NCBI GenBank assembly: GCA_029209985.1
Contig: JARGNZ010000016.1
Location: forward strand, 1 to 64,000
Length of the DNA stretch: 64,000 bases
Direction of reading: 5' to 3'
DNA from: Parvibaculaceae bacterium
Lineage (GTDB): Bacteria > Pseudomonadota > Alphaproteobacteria > Parvibaculales > Parvibaculaceae
Shown: positions 1 to 9,838 of the stretch, piece by piece
How positions within the stretch are numbered: position 1 is the first letter of the stretch
How the letters are laid out: every line of letters begins with the position of its first letter
Notes under the pieces: generated by a model
The model's database searches: none
What the model saw: only the letters and a program-made list of their open reading frames with translations
What the model was told of the DNA's origin: nothing
Translations under genes and position numbers: made by a program

Positions 1-2
1 CA

Positions 3-209
3 GCAGAAGTGAAAAGCTATATCCGGTGGATCGCAAACCGCCGCCTCACTCAGCTTACGTTGTTGCCTATCTACCGAGTGGACAAAAACCCCCTCCCTTG
101 GATGGATGAAATGCTCAACGGCATTGAGCATGCGAACTTCTTTGAAAACCGGGCAACCGAATATTCCAAAGCTTCAACGCAAGGCTCATGGGAAGACGCG
201 TTCGATTGA
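3..209 (+). CDS. nrdB: Ribonucleotide reductase class I small subunit, C-terminal fragment
   Basis: This is the 3' end of a gene that begins before the window. The frame is open from base 3 and stops with TGA at 207-209. The visible ~68 residues contain YIRWIANRRL, NPLPWMDEML and HANFFENRATEYSKAS, which match the C-terminus of the class Ia R2 subunit. That subunit carries the di-iron/tyrosyl radical cofactor and makes deoxyribonucleotides with NrdA. The acidic, aromatic tail ending WEDAFD is the part that docks onto the large subunit in this family. The catalytic iron ligands lie upstream and cannot be seen. The GTG at base 9 is an internal Val codon, not a start. The next gene converges, with stops only 6 bases apart. 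Confidence 0.93.
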   Translation, partial: AEVKSYIRWIANRRLTQLTLLPIYRVDKNPLPWMDEMLNGIEHANFFENRATEYSKASTQGSWEDAFD

Positions 210-215
210 AAATGA

Positions 216-1466
216 CTAGGTGGTTGGGGCGTGCCGAATAAACCGAAGCATTCCCCAGCTCGCCAATATCAGGGTTAATTGTGCCAGCACAACAGTGATC
301 AAGCCTTGGTCCAGATAGAGCGCACTTAGGGCGACGCTGAGTGACGTGAGGCCCATCGAAAAGAAAATCATTAATGCGGATGCTCGTGTCTCAAAGCCCG
401 AAACGGCTTGAACAGCTTGGGCAAACCCAGCCCCTCCGCGCAACCCCATCCCAATACAATAAGGGATGAGCGAAAGCAGTAGGCCTTGCCACGAGAGCGA
501 GGGGGCAAGCAATGCGTAGGTAACGAAGGCCAGCGCGCTTACGACCTGCGCCCAAGTGCACACGTGAATAAGGTGGTCAGGTGAGAGCCATTTGGTAAGC
601 ATACCAGTGCAATTAGCGGCAAGCAGGTAGAGACCTACCCACACAACTTGGCAATAGACAAAGTGAATGGTCTGGCCGCCCAAATGGTCCACGATGAGAT
701 AGGGTGTAGAGAACCCAACCACAAACAAACCACTCAGTGCAAACCCGTGGCTTAGGGCATAACCCATGAATCGACTGTGTGTGAACAGCGTGCGATAGCC
801 CGCAATGACCGGCCAAAGCTGCGTATGGTGGGTGTCGGGTCGGTCTGTCGGAATGTAAACTAGAGCCGCAGCCAATATTGGTAGGCCAACCAAAACCACC
901 ACCCAAAAGACAGCGCCCACGCCAAATTGAGTAAATATCCAAGCCCCCAATAAGGGAGCAATGGCAGGAATGAGTGCGTCAATACTTCCAATAACAGAGA
1001 TGGCGCGCACAGATTGGCGCTCGGAAAAGAGCGGCAACAACATCGGCACCGTCAAAGCCGCCGACGCACTGGCTGATAAACCTTGAACAAACCGCGCGGC
1101 AATTAGGCTTTCCACCGTGGTGGCCATAGCGCACCACATGCTGGCAGGCACAAAAATAAGCAGCGACCCAATGAGGATCCAGCGCCGGTCGTAAAGATCG
1201 CCCATGGCCCCGATGAGTATTTGCGAGATGGCAAAGCCCGCGCTGAAACTGGCCAACGTAAATTGGATGCGTTGAATGTTTGTCTCAAACAGATTGGGCA
1301 ATGCAGGGATGGTGGGCAGATACAAGTCGGTGGCCGCCAAGCCCAACATATTGGCGGCAACAATGATGGTGACAATGGCCACGCGGTGGGCGGGGGCGGT
1401 AAAGGTTTTCTGGGACACGAGGGGCCTACGAGAAGCTGAATTTATGATGCTCCCAGTTGCACGCAA
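216..1466 (-). CDS. MFS multidrug efflux transporter, Bcr/CflA family
   Basis: A 416-residue inner-membrane protein with about twelve hydrophobic segments. TM1 carries DLYLPTIPAL (D47 onward), the hallmark of the Bcr/CflA drug:H+ antiporter subgroup. The loop between TM2 and TM3 has the MFS motif A variant GDLYDRR (residues 89-95). Families of this type expel drugs such as bicyclomycin or chloramphenicol, or sulfonamides; the substrate here cannot be told. The gene lies 58 bases downstream of a LysR regulator gene on the same strand, and a rhodanese gene precedes that, so the three may be co-transcribed and the LysR protein may control the pump. The first ~25 residues are polar, so a later start is possible, but the ATG at 1466 is the only good candidate before TM1. 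Confidence 0.88.
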   Translation of the reverse strand: MRATGSIINSASRRPLVSQKTFTAPAHRVAIVTIIVAANMLGLAATDLYLPTIPALPNLFETNIQRIQFTLASFSAGFAISQILIGAMGDLYDRRWILIGSLLIFVPASMWCAMATTVESLIAARFVQGLSASASAALTVPMLLPLFSERQSVRAISVIGSIDALIPAIAPLLGAWIFTQFGVGAVFWVVVLVGLPILAAALVYIPTDRPDTHHTQLWPVIAGYRTLFTHSRFMGYALSHGFALSGLFVVGFSTPYLIVDHLGGQTIHFVYCQVVWVGLYLLAANCTGMLTKWLSPDHLIHVCTWAQVVSALAFVTYALLAPSLSWQGLLLSLIPYCIGMGLRGGAGFAQAVQAVSGFETRASALMIFFSMGLTSLSVALSALYLDQGLITVVLAQLTLILASWGMLRFIRHAPTT

Positions 1467-1524
1467 AGGGGCAGCATGGGCAAGTGATTTCCGGTGTGGA
1501 ACGTATCATCTGGCGTGTTGAAAG

Positions 1525-2454
1525 CTACCGCACCTTTTCAACGTGGGACCACACGAGGCGTTGGATAGGGGTGAGAAGGTCGCGCAACCAAGTATGTCCG
1601 GGGTCATTGGCTTGGGAGCTGTGCCAGCTTTGATAAACCTCGCGGGTAAGCTCAAAGGGCAGCGCCTTCACAACAATACCGAAATCGTCTTGATAGGTGC
1701 GGGCAAAGTTTTCGGTCATCGTACACATGAGGTCCGTGGAGGCTGTGATCCGCATCATGGAGAGGAAACGGGGCACTTCCACCGAAAATTTGCGCTTGAT
1801 CCCCATCCGCCGAATTTGTTGGTCGGTGTCATGGGTGTAGCTGCTGGTGGCGCTGAGCTGCACATGTTCAGCCTGCGCATAGTCCTCAATGGTCAAAACA
1901 TCTTTGTGCGCGAGCGGATGGTTTTTGGCCATGACGCACACCATGTTGCTGCTTTCCACAACTTCGCTGACAAAGCCACTTTGCTCAACCGCCATGCCAT
2001 CCCAAACCAAATCCACCCGGCCTTCGCGCATCTCCTTAATAAGGGAACTGCCGGGATTGGACAGGAACTGGAAGTGGATGGTTTTGGATTGGGCGCGCAC
2101 TTCCCGAATTAAATAGGGGGCGATGGCCTGTTCTGAAAAGTCACCCAGAGCCAGCGTGAAAGTGCGGTTGGAGCGTTCGGGATTAAATGCCGCATCATCG
2201 CTTAAACTACGCCGAACAGTTTCCAGCGCAGACTGAATGGCCGGAGCAAGGGCTTGCGCGCGCGGGGTGGGGGTCATGCCGTCTGCTGTGCGCAAAAACA
2301 AAGGGTCGTCAATTTGCTGGCGCAGCCGGTTAAGCGCGTTTGAAATAGCCGGCTGGGTCATCCCTAAGCGTTTGGCGGCACGGGTCATCGAGCGTTCGGC
2401 AAGGATCGCTTCAAAAATAGTCAAAAGATTGAGGTCGAAATGACGCAAATTCAT
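1525..2454 (-). CDS. LysR-family transcriptional regulator
   Basis: A 309-residue LysR-type regulator. The N-terminal winged helix-turn-helix (about residues 5-65) has the usual pattern FEAILAERSMTRAAKRLGMT, then QPAISNALNRLR and DPLFLRT. The rest is the periplasmic-binding-protein-like effector domain. The frame is open further upstream to 2529, but the ATG at 2452-2454 (protein start MNLRHFDLNLL) fits the family alignment and leaves 38 bases after the rhodanese stop. It sits between the rhodanese gene and the efflux gene, all on the minus strand, so it may regulate this small operon. The effector is unknown. Confidence 0.9.
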   Translation of the reverse strand: MNLRHFDLNLLTIFEAILAERSMTRAAKRLGMTQPAISNALNRLRQQIDDPLFLRTADGMTPTPRAQALAPAIQSALETVRRSLSDDAAFNPERSNRTFTLALGDFSEQAIAPYLIREVRAQSKTIHFQFLSNPGSSLIKEMREGRVDLVWDGMAVEQSGFVSEVVESSNMVCVMAKNHPLAHKDVLTIEDYAQAEHVQLSATSSYTHDTDQQIRRMGIKRKFSVEVPRFLSMMRITASTDLMCTMTENFARTYQDDFGIVVKALPFELTREVYQSWHSSQANDPGHTWLRDLLTPIQRLVWSHVEKVR

Positions 2455-2492
2455 AGAGCGAAAGCTTTCGAGTGCAGGCGGCAGGGGATGCA

Positions 2493-2807
2493 TCACCCCT
2501 GAAGGGTTGCGTGCCCACATTCTTTCCAAGCCGCCAGCCCGCCTTCAAGGTGGGTGACTTCGGCCCATCCAGCCGCCAAGCATTTTTCAGCTGCCATGGC
2601 GGAGCGTTTGCCGACGCCACAATGGAGTACAATCCTTTTGCCCTCTTGGTTGGGCAAGCAAGCGGGGTCGAAAGTAGACAGAGGGCACAACAAGGCCCCA
2701 TGAATGCGTTCTGCGCCAAATTCAGCCGGTTCGCGCACATCAATAAGAACGATTTGTTGGTCTGCGAGAAGGCGTTGAACGTCTACAGGGGAGAGAATGT
2801 GGAGCAT
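2493..2807 (-). CDS. Single-domain rhodanese-like protein
   Basis: A 104-residue protein that is one complete rhodanese domain. The nucleophilic cysteine is C63 in the loop CGVGKRS (63-69). The first motif is VLIDVREPAEF and the C-terminal motif is LEGGLAAW. Such proteins (GlpE/PspE-like) move sulfane sulfur as a cysteine persulfide in the cytoplasm. I chose the ATG at 2807 because the domain starts there with MLHILSPVDV; an upstream in-frame start at 2867 would add 20 residues without family support. It is the first gene of the rhodanese - LysR - MFS cluster. Confidence 0.85.
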   Translation of the reverse strand: MLHILSPVDVQRLLADQQIVLIDVREPAEFGAERIHGALLCPLSTFDPACLPNQEGKRIVLHCGVGKRSAMAAEKCLAAGWAEVTHLEGGLAAWKECGHATLQG

Positions 2808-3258
2808 GACATGTCTTTCAGAGGGTGTGTGTGGAAGGACTATACCGCTACTCCCCGCTAAGACCAAAGCGATTACGGACAGGGGGCCGGGAAATGAGGC
2901 GGGTTTAGGGGATCAGATCGAAAGATCTAATGGGAATGGTCGGCCATGATTAAAACAACAGCCGTAACCCTTCCGTTAGATACGCAGACGGAGGGGCTAA
3001 ACCAGTTTCGTGAGTGCAGGGGATCGTGTGACTCACCACCATGACCGACCTCCAGAGCACGTTGGCATGCTCCAGATCGCAGTGACTCGTCGCCGACTCA
3101 CCGTTGGGAGTGAATAGTACAGACTAGCTATTAGATAAAAGGGTCTGTTTTGCAATCGTCTTTTGCGTATATGCAAAAGAAGGAACATCAGTGGTTTTAA
3201 TAAGAGACCAAAATGCATGGCATGCAGAAACTAGGCACTTAATGGTGCAGATAAATGG
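2808..3258. other. Gene-free interval with several hairpins
   Basis: There is no credible coding frame in these 450 bases. Inverted repeats seen: 9-base arms at 2968-2976 and 2988-2996 (one G-U pair), 6-base arms GTGAGT/ACTCAC at 3010-3015 and 3031-3036, 5-base arms GAGCA/TGCTC at 3055-3072, and a perfect 7-base stem CTTTTGC/GCAAAAG at 3160-3179. The last may end transcripts of the chemoreceptor gene, but no T-tract follows it. The promoter of the rhodanese cluster must lie in the left part. A small RNA is possible but not shown. Confidence 0.4.
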
Positions 3259-4674
3259 TTACATAGCAGCGATCAATTCATCGAGTTTCGCAACCACATC
3301 GCTTGAATGGCATTCAACTTCTTTTAAGCAAGCCAATGCTTGCTCAGTTTTGCCTTCATTGAAAAATTTAGCAGCTGCGATCCCGCGTTCGTGCACAAGT
3401 CTATGGGGCTGGTCTATATCGCGGAATGCAGGGCTGACAGCTTTATTCTCACGCAACTGCGCCTGATACCACTTACCTAGGCGGCAAGAGGTATGATCGG
3501 AGAGCTCTTCGGCGCGAAGCGTTTGGCGGCCACTAAACATGTCGGCCAATCTTTTTTTCCAAATAATGTGATCTGCTTTTGCCAGCCAAAGTGTACTGCC
3601 CACCAATTCCAGTTGAGCGATATCTGCAAGATTGCGGGAAACAATTGAAACAGCCCGGTCCATCGTGTCAGCCGATTTACTAACATCTGCCACCGTAAGG
3701 TTGGCATTTTGGGACACATCAATGATGCCAGACGAAACTTCTTGGGCAGCGTCTTTTTGCTGGAATAAAACATCAGAAACCGAATTAATGCGGCCTTTAA
3801 CTTGCCCCACTGCATTGTCAATCGCGTCCATGTTGAGTGCCAAGGCATTCATCGCATGATTGCCATTTTCAACCGCTGTGGCCCCGCCAGAAATCGTTTG
3901 CACAATGCCGCCCATTTTTTCTCTGAGGGCTTCAATTCGTGTCCGGATGTCATCTGTGGCTCTCGAGGTCTGGTTGGACAAAGCCTTCACTTCTGAAGCG
4001 ACAACGGAGAACCCTTTACCAGCTTCACCGGCTCTGGCAGCTTCAATGGTGGCATTCAGCGCCAACAAATTAGTTTGCTGAGCAATCGCCTCAATGGATT
4101 TTACAATTTCACCGATTTGCTCGCTTGCTTCAGACAGTGCCGAAACCTCTTCATTGGCAATCGTTACCGCTTCTGCAACAACCGCCATGGCCTTAACGGC
4201 TTGTGTTGAGGACTGGCGGCCTTTTTCAGAAATTTCGGAAACGTCGGTAATGCCTGTGTTTGCCCCGTCTACGGAGGCACTGATTTCTGCAATTGAGGCG
4301 GAGAGTTCTTCAGCCGCTGCCGACATGGATTGCGCACTGGTTTGGGTTTGGCTCGACGATACCAGCACACCAGCATTGCTGACGGATGCCTCATTGGCAG
4401 CAATAGAAATATTGACGAGTGTCTTGAGGCCTTCACGTTGGCAAGCTTCATAGACAGATATGAGGTCTGCTATTTTGGCAGATAGGTCATCTGTAACCGG
4501 TGGTCGTGCTGTTAGGTCACCTGCAAGAACAGCCTCAATAGCACTGATCACCGCTCTCGTTTGAGAGGGGGTGTCCGAACCCTTGCGTAAGTCGGTAGAA
4601 TCTATATGAGCTAAGTCCATGCTTGCGATTAGATCATTAGGTTTATTATTTTTGCTGAAAATTCCCGACAACAT
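3259..4674 (-). CDS. Soluble methyl-accepting chemotaxis protein with CZB zinc domain
   Basis: A 471-residue chemoreceptor without membrane segments or signal peptide, so it should be cytoplasmic. Residues ~90-350 are the long coiled-coil signalling hairpin; its tip is at about 195-235 and includes [20 protein letters not shown], the CheA/CheW contact region. The C-terminus (~355-460) is a chemoreceptor zinc-binding (CZB) domain with the 3-His/1-Cys set visible as H369, C397, H424 or H428, and H456. CZB receptors are known to sense zinc, hypochlorite or redox state through the zinc-thiolate. The N-terminal ~80 residues match no domain I recognise. No che or flagellar genes are nearby, so its partners are encoded elsewhere. 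Confidence 0.9.
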   Translation of the reverse strand: MLSGIFSKNNKPNDLIASMDLAHIDSTDLRKGSDTPSQTRAVISAIEAVLAGDLTARPPVTDDLSAKIADLISVYEACQREGLKTLVNISIAANEASVSNAGVLVSSSQTQTSAQSMSAAAEELSASIAEISASVDGANTGITDVSEISEKGRQSSTQAVKAMAVVAEAVTIANEEVSALSEASEQIGEIVKSIEAIAQQTNLLALNATIEAARAGEAGKGFSVVASEVKALSNQTSRATDDIRTRIEALREKMGGIVQTISGGATAVENGNHAMNALALNMDAIDNAVGQVKGRINSVSDVLFQQKDAAQEVSSGIIDVSQNANLTVADVSKSADTMDRAVSIVSRNLADIAQLELVGSTLWLAKADHIIWKKRLADMFSGRQTLRAEELSDHTSCRLGKWYQAQLRENKAVSPAFRDIDQPHRLVHERGIAAAKFFNEGKTEQALACLKEVECHSSDVVAKLDELIAAM

Positions 4675-4813
4675 AGCTTAGTCTGCTCCTGAAAAATGAT
4701 GCTTCAGGCGTAACAAGCATTGATAAATATTCTCTAAAAGGGAGCCTCAAGGCCGTATCGTCAGGGCAAAACCCCAGACGTCGGACTAGCCAGATGTCGC
4801 ACTAAGAAGGAAA

Positions 4814-4888
4814 TGGTGCTGTTGGGGAGATTCGAACTCCCGGCCTCTTCATTACCAATGAAGTGCTCTACCCCTGAGCTACAACAGC
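4814..4888 (-). tRNA. tRNA-Thr (GGT)
   Basis: On the minus strand the sequence folds as a full cloverleaf. The acceptor stem is GCTGTTG/CAACAGC, the anticodon stem CTTCA/TGAAG with loop TTGGTAA gives anticodon GGT, and the T-loop is TTCGAAT. CCA is encoded after discriminator A. It reads ACC/ACT threonine codons. Confidence 0.96.
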
Positions 4889-5131
4889 CTGTTAAACCGC
4901 TCATGATCCTCGATCGAGGAGAGCTTGTCGAACGCGCGGGAAATTGGCATAGGCGATATGTAAGTGCAAGGAAACAATCGCAAAAAACTGGGGAGAAGCG
5001 TATTATTTACGAAAGCGTGAGGCGCTCGGGTTGACGAAGGCCATCCCCTCGCGCAGAAACAAGCTGGAGAACAGCGCCCTGCGCGCGCAATTTTCAATCA
5101 ATTCTGACGCCAGACCTGAAGAGAAACCCCT

Positions 5132-5353
5132 ATGAGCAATCCGATAGACCCCGACGACACCACAAAAGAAACTGCAGAAGACAGCGGGAAAAACACGGAA
5201 AATGCAGGCGGCGGTGAAGAGGGGCTGAAGCGGGGCGAGAAAGCAAAACGTCACCGGGTCGCGCGCCAAAGCGAGGCGTTGAGGGATAATCTACGTCGCC
5301 GCAAAGCCCAAACCCGAGGCCGCCGACAAAAGCCAAGCTTAATGGACGACTAG
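5132..5353 (+). CDS. Small conserved basic/acidic protein upstream of murA
   Basis: A 73-residue hydrophilic protein. The first half is acidic and low in complexity (DPDD, EDSGKN, GGGEEG). The second half is basic, with ARQSEALRDNLRRRKAQTRG. Short proteins ending in an LRxNLxRRKAQxR element are common just upstream of murA in alphaproteobacteria, which supports a real gene; the function is unknown. A nucleic-acid or ribosome contact would fit the basic tail, but that is inference. The ATG at 5132 gives the full pattern. Confidence 0.68.
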   Translation: MSNPIDPDDTTKETAEDSGKNTENAGGGEEGLKRGEKAKRHRVARQSEALRDNLRRRKAQTRGRRQKPSLMDD

Positions 5354-5645
5354 GGCAAAGGGCTGGCGTGTAGCAAGAGGCTGGCGCGTAAAGAGAATCA
5401 TCCCCTTTGCCTCACTCCGGCCAAGATTTTAGCCAATGGTGCGCTTTGTTCGGGGACCTGTCCGTCATTTTTAAGATAAAAACCGCTCGTTATCGGTGTT
5501 TTTGCCACTTCTCGGCCCCAAATGGGGCAAAGCGGCGACTTACACGCTTCTGATGCGCATCTTAAGTGACTCTTGGCACTCCCCTCCCTATAAGTATCGC
5601 GTAAATCCTGCTTGAAACAGCAGGACAGGTTTGAGAGTGGGCAAG

Positions 5646-6938
5646 ATGGATAAGATTAAGATTATCGGCGGACAACCGCTAAACGGTCGGATTTCAATCA
5701 GTGGCGCGAAAAACGCAGCCCTGCCGTTGATGACTGCGGGCATTTTGACCGAGGGCACCCTGCGGCTGGAACATGTGCCGCACTTAACCGATGTGCGTAC
5801 GTTAGGTACATTGCTCGGCAGCTTGGGCATTGACGTTGGATATGACGAGCGCCCGCTCAACGGCGACCTAGGTGCTGGCGATGTGTGGACCCTCAATGGG
5901 GCCAATATTAATTCCCAATTTGCCCCCTATGACCTTGTGTCCAAAATGCGTGCGAGCTTTTGGGTGCTGGGGCCTTTGCTGGCCCGTTTCGGCCAAGCCA
6001 AAGTATCCCTGCCCGGCGGTTGCGCGATCGGGGCGCGGCCTGTGGATCTTTACATTAAAGGTCTGCAAGCCATGGGTGCCGAAATTGAGATTGACGAAGG
6101 CTATGTCATTGCCAAAGCCCCTAAAGGCGGGCTGGTGGGCGCAACCGTGCGCTCTAAAATGGTATCCGTCGGCGTGACCCACACCTTGATGATGGCCGCC
6201 ACATTGGCAAACGGCGAAACAGTGTTGGAAAATTCAGCCAGTGAGCCAGAAGTCAAAGACTTGGCCGATTGCCTGATTAAGATGGGGGCGCGCATTGAAG
6301 GCGCTGGCACCTCAACCATCCGCATCCAAGGGGTCGATTCCCTGATGGGCGCGACGCACAGGGTATTGCCAGACCGCATTGAAGCCGGTTCCTTTGCGAT
6401 GGCTGCTGCCATGACCGGCGGCGAGTTGACCTTATGCGGCGTCAAACACGAAACCATTGAATCCGCTCTTTCTGTGCTGCGCGCCTGCGGTGTGCACTCG
6501 GAAGTGAATGAAGATGAGATCCTTATTCGGCGCAACGAAGAACGCTTGTTGGGCACAAATGTTGTGACGCAAGTTTATCCCGGTTTCCCAACCGACTTGC
6601 AGGCCCAATTCATGAGCTTGATGACGACGGCAAAGGGCGACTCTGACATTACAGAAACGATTTTTGAAAACCGCTTTATGCACGTACAAGAATTGGCCCG
6701 CTTTGGGGCTGATATTTCGTTGCACGGAGACAAGGCAATCGTACACGGGGTAGAACGCCTTAAAGGGGCCCCTGTGATGGCCAGCGATTTGCGCGCCTCA
6801 GCCGCTTTAATTATTGCCGGTTTGGCCGCAGAAGGCGAAACCACGATTAGCCGGGTTTACCACCTCGATCGTGGGTTTGACCGGATTGAAGAAAAACTGT
6901 CCCGATGCGGGGCCTTGATCACACGGGAAAAGGAATAG
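5646..6938 (+). CDS. murA: UDP-N-acetylglucosamine 1-carboxyvinyltransferase (MurA)
   Basis: A 430-residue enzyme that transfers enolpyruvate from PEP to UDP-GlcNAc, the first committed step of peptidoglycan synthesis in the cytoplasm. The start has the family signature [10 protein letters not shown] with K22 and N23. The catalytic/fosfomycin-binding cysteine is C126 in [14 protein letters not shown]. Length is normal. The ATG at 5646 is preferred over the TTG at 5631 because the family begins MDKIKI(I/V)GG. It heads a plus-strand run with the DUF2948 gene (27 bases on) and hisD. Cys at the active site predicts fosfomycin sensitivity at the target level. Confidence 0.97.
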   Translation: MDKIKIIGGQPLNGRISISGAKNAALPLMTAGILTEGTLRLEHVPHLTDVRTLGTLLGSLGIDVGYDERPLNGDLGAGDVWTLNGANINSQFAPYDLVSKMRASFWVLGPLLARFGQAKVSLPGGCAIGARPVDLYIKGLQAMGAEIEIDEGYVIAKAPKGGLVGATVRSKMVSVGVTHTLMMAATLANGETVLENSASEPEVKDLADCLIKMGARIEGAGTSTIRIQGVDSLMGATHRVLPDRIEAGSFAMAAAMTGGELTLCGVKHETIESALSVLRACGVHSEVNEDEILIRRNEERLLGTNVVTQVYPGFPTDLQAQFMSLMTTAKGDSDITETIFENRFMHVQELARFGADISLHGDKAIVHGVERLKGAPVMASDLRASAALIIAGLAAEGETTISRVYHLDRGFDRIEEKLSRCGALITREKE

Positions 6939-6965
6939 GCCCACCCAAACGGCCTAAAGGAAACG

Positions 6966-7403
6966 ATGAAACCTTTACACCTGAATGCTTTTGACGTTGA
7001 AGACCTCACAGTCCTATCAGCGCAGCTACAAGACGCGGTGGGCATGGTCGCTGATTTTGCGTATCTGCCAGCGACACGGCGGTTTGCGGCTGTGGTGAAT
7101 CGGTTCCGTTGGGAAATGGCGGACGGCAAACGCAAAAACCAAGAGCGGGTGCGCGCCGGTCTGCATTTTGAGAACGTCCTATCCGTGAAAGCCCGCAACA
7201 TTGTGCAGGACCGGGCAGATGGTATCCTCAGTTTACTGAGCGTGCAGTTTGAAGAGGGCGAGGCCCCATCTGGCACCTTGGTGATGACTTTCTCAGGTGA
7301 CGGCGAGATTAGACTTGAAGTTGAGGCGCTAGAAGCCCAGTTACAAGACATTACCGAAGGCTGGAAAACTGATAACCAACCTTCTCACAATTTAGATGAC
7401 TGA
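6966..7403 (+). CDS. DUF2948 family protein
   Basis: A 145-residue soluble protein. It starts LHLNAFDVEDLTVLSAQLQD and contains FRWE and the C-terminal pattern SGDGEIRLEVEALEAQLQDI, which I associate with the alphaproteobacterial family DUF2948. It is conserved between murA and hisD in many genomes of the class. The function is unknown. It sits 27 bases after murA and 11 bases before hisD, so the three genes are very likely one operon. Confidence 0.85.
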   Translation: MKPLHLNAFDVEDLTVLSAQLQDAVGMVADFAYLPATRRFAAVVNRFRWEMADGKRKNQERVRAGLHFENVLSVKARNIVQDRADGILSLLSVQFEEGEAPSGTLVMTFSGDGEIRLEVEALEAQLQDITEGWKTDNQPSHNLDD

Positions 7404-7414
7404 TTGAGTATCCT

Positions 7415-8707
7415 ATGACCTATCGCATTGATCTGAATGATCCGGATTTTGACGCCCGCTTTGCTGAATTGCTCACCGCAAAACGCGAAGTGTCTCATGA
7501 TGTGAATGCGGTGGTTGCCGACATCATCGAGCAAGTGCGCACCCGTGGGGATGCTGCCGTTGTTGACTACACCAAACAGTTTGACCGGATCGATGATCTA
7601 ACCGCTGAGACAATGCGCATCCCGCAAGCAGATATCGATGCGGCACAAGACGCCTGTGACCCTGAAACATTGGCGGCACTCAAAGTTGCGTCCGAACGCA
7701 TTAAAGATTTTCACAAACGCCAAATGCCAGAAGATGAACGCTACACCGATGATGCCGGTGTTGAGCTTGGCCATCGCTGGACAGCGGTGGGCGCTGCAGG
7801 CCTTTACGTGCCCGGCGGAACAGCAGCCTATCCAAGTTCTGTCTTGATGAACGCCATTCCCGCAAAAGTGGCAGGCGTGGAGCGGATCGTTATGGTGGTG
7901 CCAACTCCTGATGGGGTGGTGAACCAATTGGTTTTAGCTGCTGCAAAACTGTCGGGTGTTTCCGAAATTTACCGTGTTGGCGGCGCACAAGGTGTGGCGG
8001 CGCTGGCATATGGAACGCAAACCATTGCCCCGGTTGATAAAATTGTCGGCCCCGGCAATGCCTATGTGGCGGCAGCCAAACGCCAAGTTTTTGGCACTGT
8101 CGGCATCGATATGATCGCTGGACCGTCTGAAATTTTGGTTCTTGCCGATGGACAAAACAATCCTGATTGGATTGCCGCCGATCTCCTCAGCCAAGCTGAG
8201 CATGACGCCTCATCGCAGTCGATCCTTATCACCGATGACGCCGCTTTTGCGACCCAAGTAGAAGAAGCGATTGAAGCGCACCTCAATACATTGCCACGCG
8301 GGGGCATTGCCCGTGAAAGCTGGGAAGAGTTTGGCGCTGTGATTACGGTGCCAAACTTAGACGACGCGGTTGCGTTGGTTGACCAGCTTGCGCCGGAACA
8401 CTTGGAAATTGCAGTGGACGACCCAGAGCCATTGGCGGCGAAAATTCGCAACGCTGGGGCTATGTTCCTAGGCCGTTATACGCCAGAAGCGATTGGGGAC
8501 TATGTGGCAGGGACAAATCACGTGCTGCCAACTGCCCGCTCAGCTCGGTTTTCCTCTGGACTGTCGGTGCTTGATTTCGTCAAACGCACCTCGATTGTGC
8601 GGTGTGACGCGGCTTCATTGCGCAAAATTGGTCCGGCCGCTGTTGCGTTGGCAGAGGCAGAAGGTCTTGGGGCGCACGGGCGCTCTGTGTCTGTGCGCTT
8701 GAATTAG
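7415..8707 (+). CDS. hisD: Histidinol dehydrogenase
   Basis: A 430-residue enzyme that performs the last two steps of histidine synthesis, L-histidinol to L-histidine with two NAD+. Visible family motifs include TAVGAAGLYVPGGTAAYPS, VDKIVGPGNAYV and the zinc/catalytic region DLLSQAEHD with its Gln and His. The conserved TNHVLPT and the C-terminal zinc His in AEGLGAHGRSV are also present. Length and ends are normal. Other his genes are not nearby; separation of hisD next to murA is usual in this class. Confidence 0.97.
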   Translation: MTYRIDLNDPDFDARFAELLTAKREVSHDVNAVVADIIEQVRTRGDAAVVDYTKQFDRIDDLTAETMRIPQADIDAAQDACDPETLAALKVASERIKDFHKRQMPEDERYTDDAGVELGHRWTAVGAAGLYVPGGTAAYPSSVLMNAIPAKVAGVERIVMVVPTPDGVVNQLVLAAAKLSGVSEIYRVGGAQGVAALAYGTQTIAPVDKIVGPGNAYVAAAKRQVFGTVGIDMIAGPSEILVLADGQNNPDWIAADLLSQAEHDASSQSILITDDAAFATQVEEAIEAHLNTLPRGGIARESWEEFGAVITVPNLDDAVALVDQLAPEHLEIAVDDPEPLAAKIRNAGAMFLGRYTPEAIGDYVAGTNHVLPTARSARFSSGLSVLDFVKRTSIVRCDAASLRKIGPAAVALAEAEGLGAHGRSVSVRLN

Positions 8708-8831
8708 GCGTGTACTTCTGAAAGCATAAGACCTGAAACGAAAGTTATAACGCTGGCTCGCAATCAAGCGCGCAGGCAGCTATGCTTTGCAGCAGAATAA
8801 CTGATAATTGATCAAGAGTAGGTAACCCAAG

Positions 8832-9332
8832 GTGGGCGGAGAGACGACAGCAGCTGACAATCCTTACCGGATTGTAGACCTGACCCTCGACGAAAAGATT
8901 GTTGTGCGCCGTGGTCCTGATGTGGAACACGAACGCAAAGTGGCGATCTATGACCTGTTGGAGGAGAACAGCTTCCAACCTGCTGGTGCGGAGCCGGGAC
9001 CCTACGACCTGCATCTATCCATCGAGGAAAACCGCTTGGTATTCGATGTGCGTTTGGCCAGCGCCACCGATGAAACATACGGCAAAATCATGCTGTCGCT
9101 GACGCCGTTCCGCAAGCTTATCAAGGACTACTTCTTGATTTGTGAAAGTTACTACGACGCCATCAAAACGGCGGCTCCCGCTCAAATTGAAGCCATCGAT
9201 ATGGGCCGACGCGGCTTGCACAATGAAGGGTCGGAGTTGTTGAAGAGCCGTCTCGAGGGAAAAATCGACATGGACTTCGATACGTCACGTAGATTGTTCA
9301 CACTGATTTGTGTTCTCCATATTAAAGGCTAA
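8832..9332 (+). CDS. UPF0262 family protein
   Basis: A 166-residue soluble protein of the uncharacterised alphaproteobacterial family UPF0262. The motifs I recognise are [53 protein letters not shown] and [12 protein letters not shown]. It starts with GTG at 8832; no earlier ATG keeps the family N-terminus. It precedes the LMW phosphatase-like gene by 44 bases, the usual neighbour. No enzyme motif is visible and the function is unknown. Confidence 0.85.
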   Translation: MGGETTAADNPYRIVDLTLDEKIVVRRGPDVEHERKVAIYDLLEENSFQPAGAEPGPYDLHLSIEENRLVFDVRLASATDETYGKIMLSLTPFRKLIKDYFLICESYYDAIKTAAPAQIEAIDMGRRGLHNEGSELLKSRLEGKIDMDFDTSRRLFTLICVLHIKG

Positions 9333-9376
9333 ACGCACGCGCGTTGGGGCCTTCCACGAAGGGGTGATCGCAAGCG

Positions 9377-9838
9377 ATGGCCAAGGCAGCTAACCAAAAA
9401 CCAGATGCGGTTCTTTTTGCCTGCAATCTCAATGCAGTGCGCTCGCCTATGGCGGGTGCCTTGATGGCCAGCCTCTACGGGACATCTGTGTATGTGGATA
9501 CTGTAGGCGTTGAAGCCCGCGAGATTGATCCCTTTGTGGTCGCGGTCATGGGGGAACGCGGGATTGATTTAAGCAATCACATCCCCAAAAGCTTTGACAT
9601 GCTGACAGAGACAACTTTTGATCTGATCATTTGTCTGACCCCAGAGGCGCAAACCGTGGCAAATGAGCTGGCCCGGACGCACGCGCTGGATGTGGAGTAT
9701 TGGCCCGCAAGCGATCCCACCAATGGCACGGGCAGCCGTACCCAGCGTTTAGAGACGTACCGTCAATTGGCCAACGAACTAGAAGAACAGCTCAAAGCGA
9801 GATTCGGCGTGCCAGATTTAGCGGCGGGTGAGGGCTAG
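9377..9838 (+). CDS. Low-molecular-weight protein tyrosine phosphatase-like protein
   Basis: A 153-residue cytoplasmic protein with the phosphatase P-loop C-x5-R-S near the N-terminus (C16-N-L-N-A-V-R22-S23), followed by PMAGALM. This fold is shared by LMW-PTPs and thioredoxin-type arsenate reductases. The later segment [11 protein letters not shown] has the Asp-Pro that supplies the general acid. Context (UPF0262, infA) is the conserved alphaproteobacterial one and gives no arsenic link, so phosphatase is the better name. The substrate is unknown. Confidence 0.82.
   Translation: MAKAANQKPDAVLFACNLNAVRSPMAGALMASLYGTSVYVDTVGVEAREIDPFVVAVMGERGIDLSNHIPKSFDMLTETTFDLIICLTPEAQTVANELARTHALDVEYWPASDPTNGTGSRTQRLETYRQLANELEEQLKARFGVPDLAAGEG

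Noticed and set aside
1543-2112. 189-residue plus-strand ORF
   Set aside because: Shadow of the LysR gene; no family pattern, and the minus-strand frame has a clear HTH.
4094-4453. 119-residue plus-strand ORF
   Set aside because: Antisense of the chemoreceptor coiled coil; the heptad composition keeps the frame open.
4813-5034. 73-residue ORF starting MVLLGRFELPASS
   Set aside because: It is the antisense of tRNA-Thr, another common false ORF.
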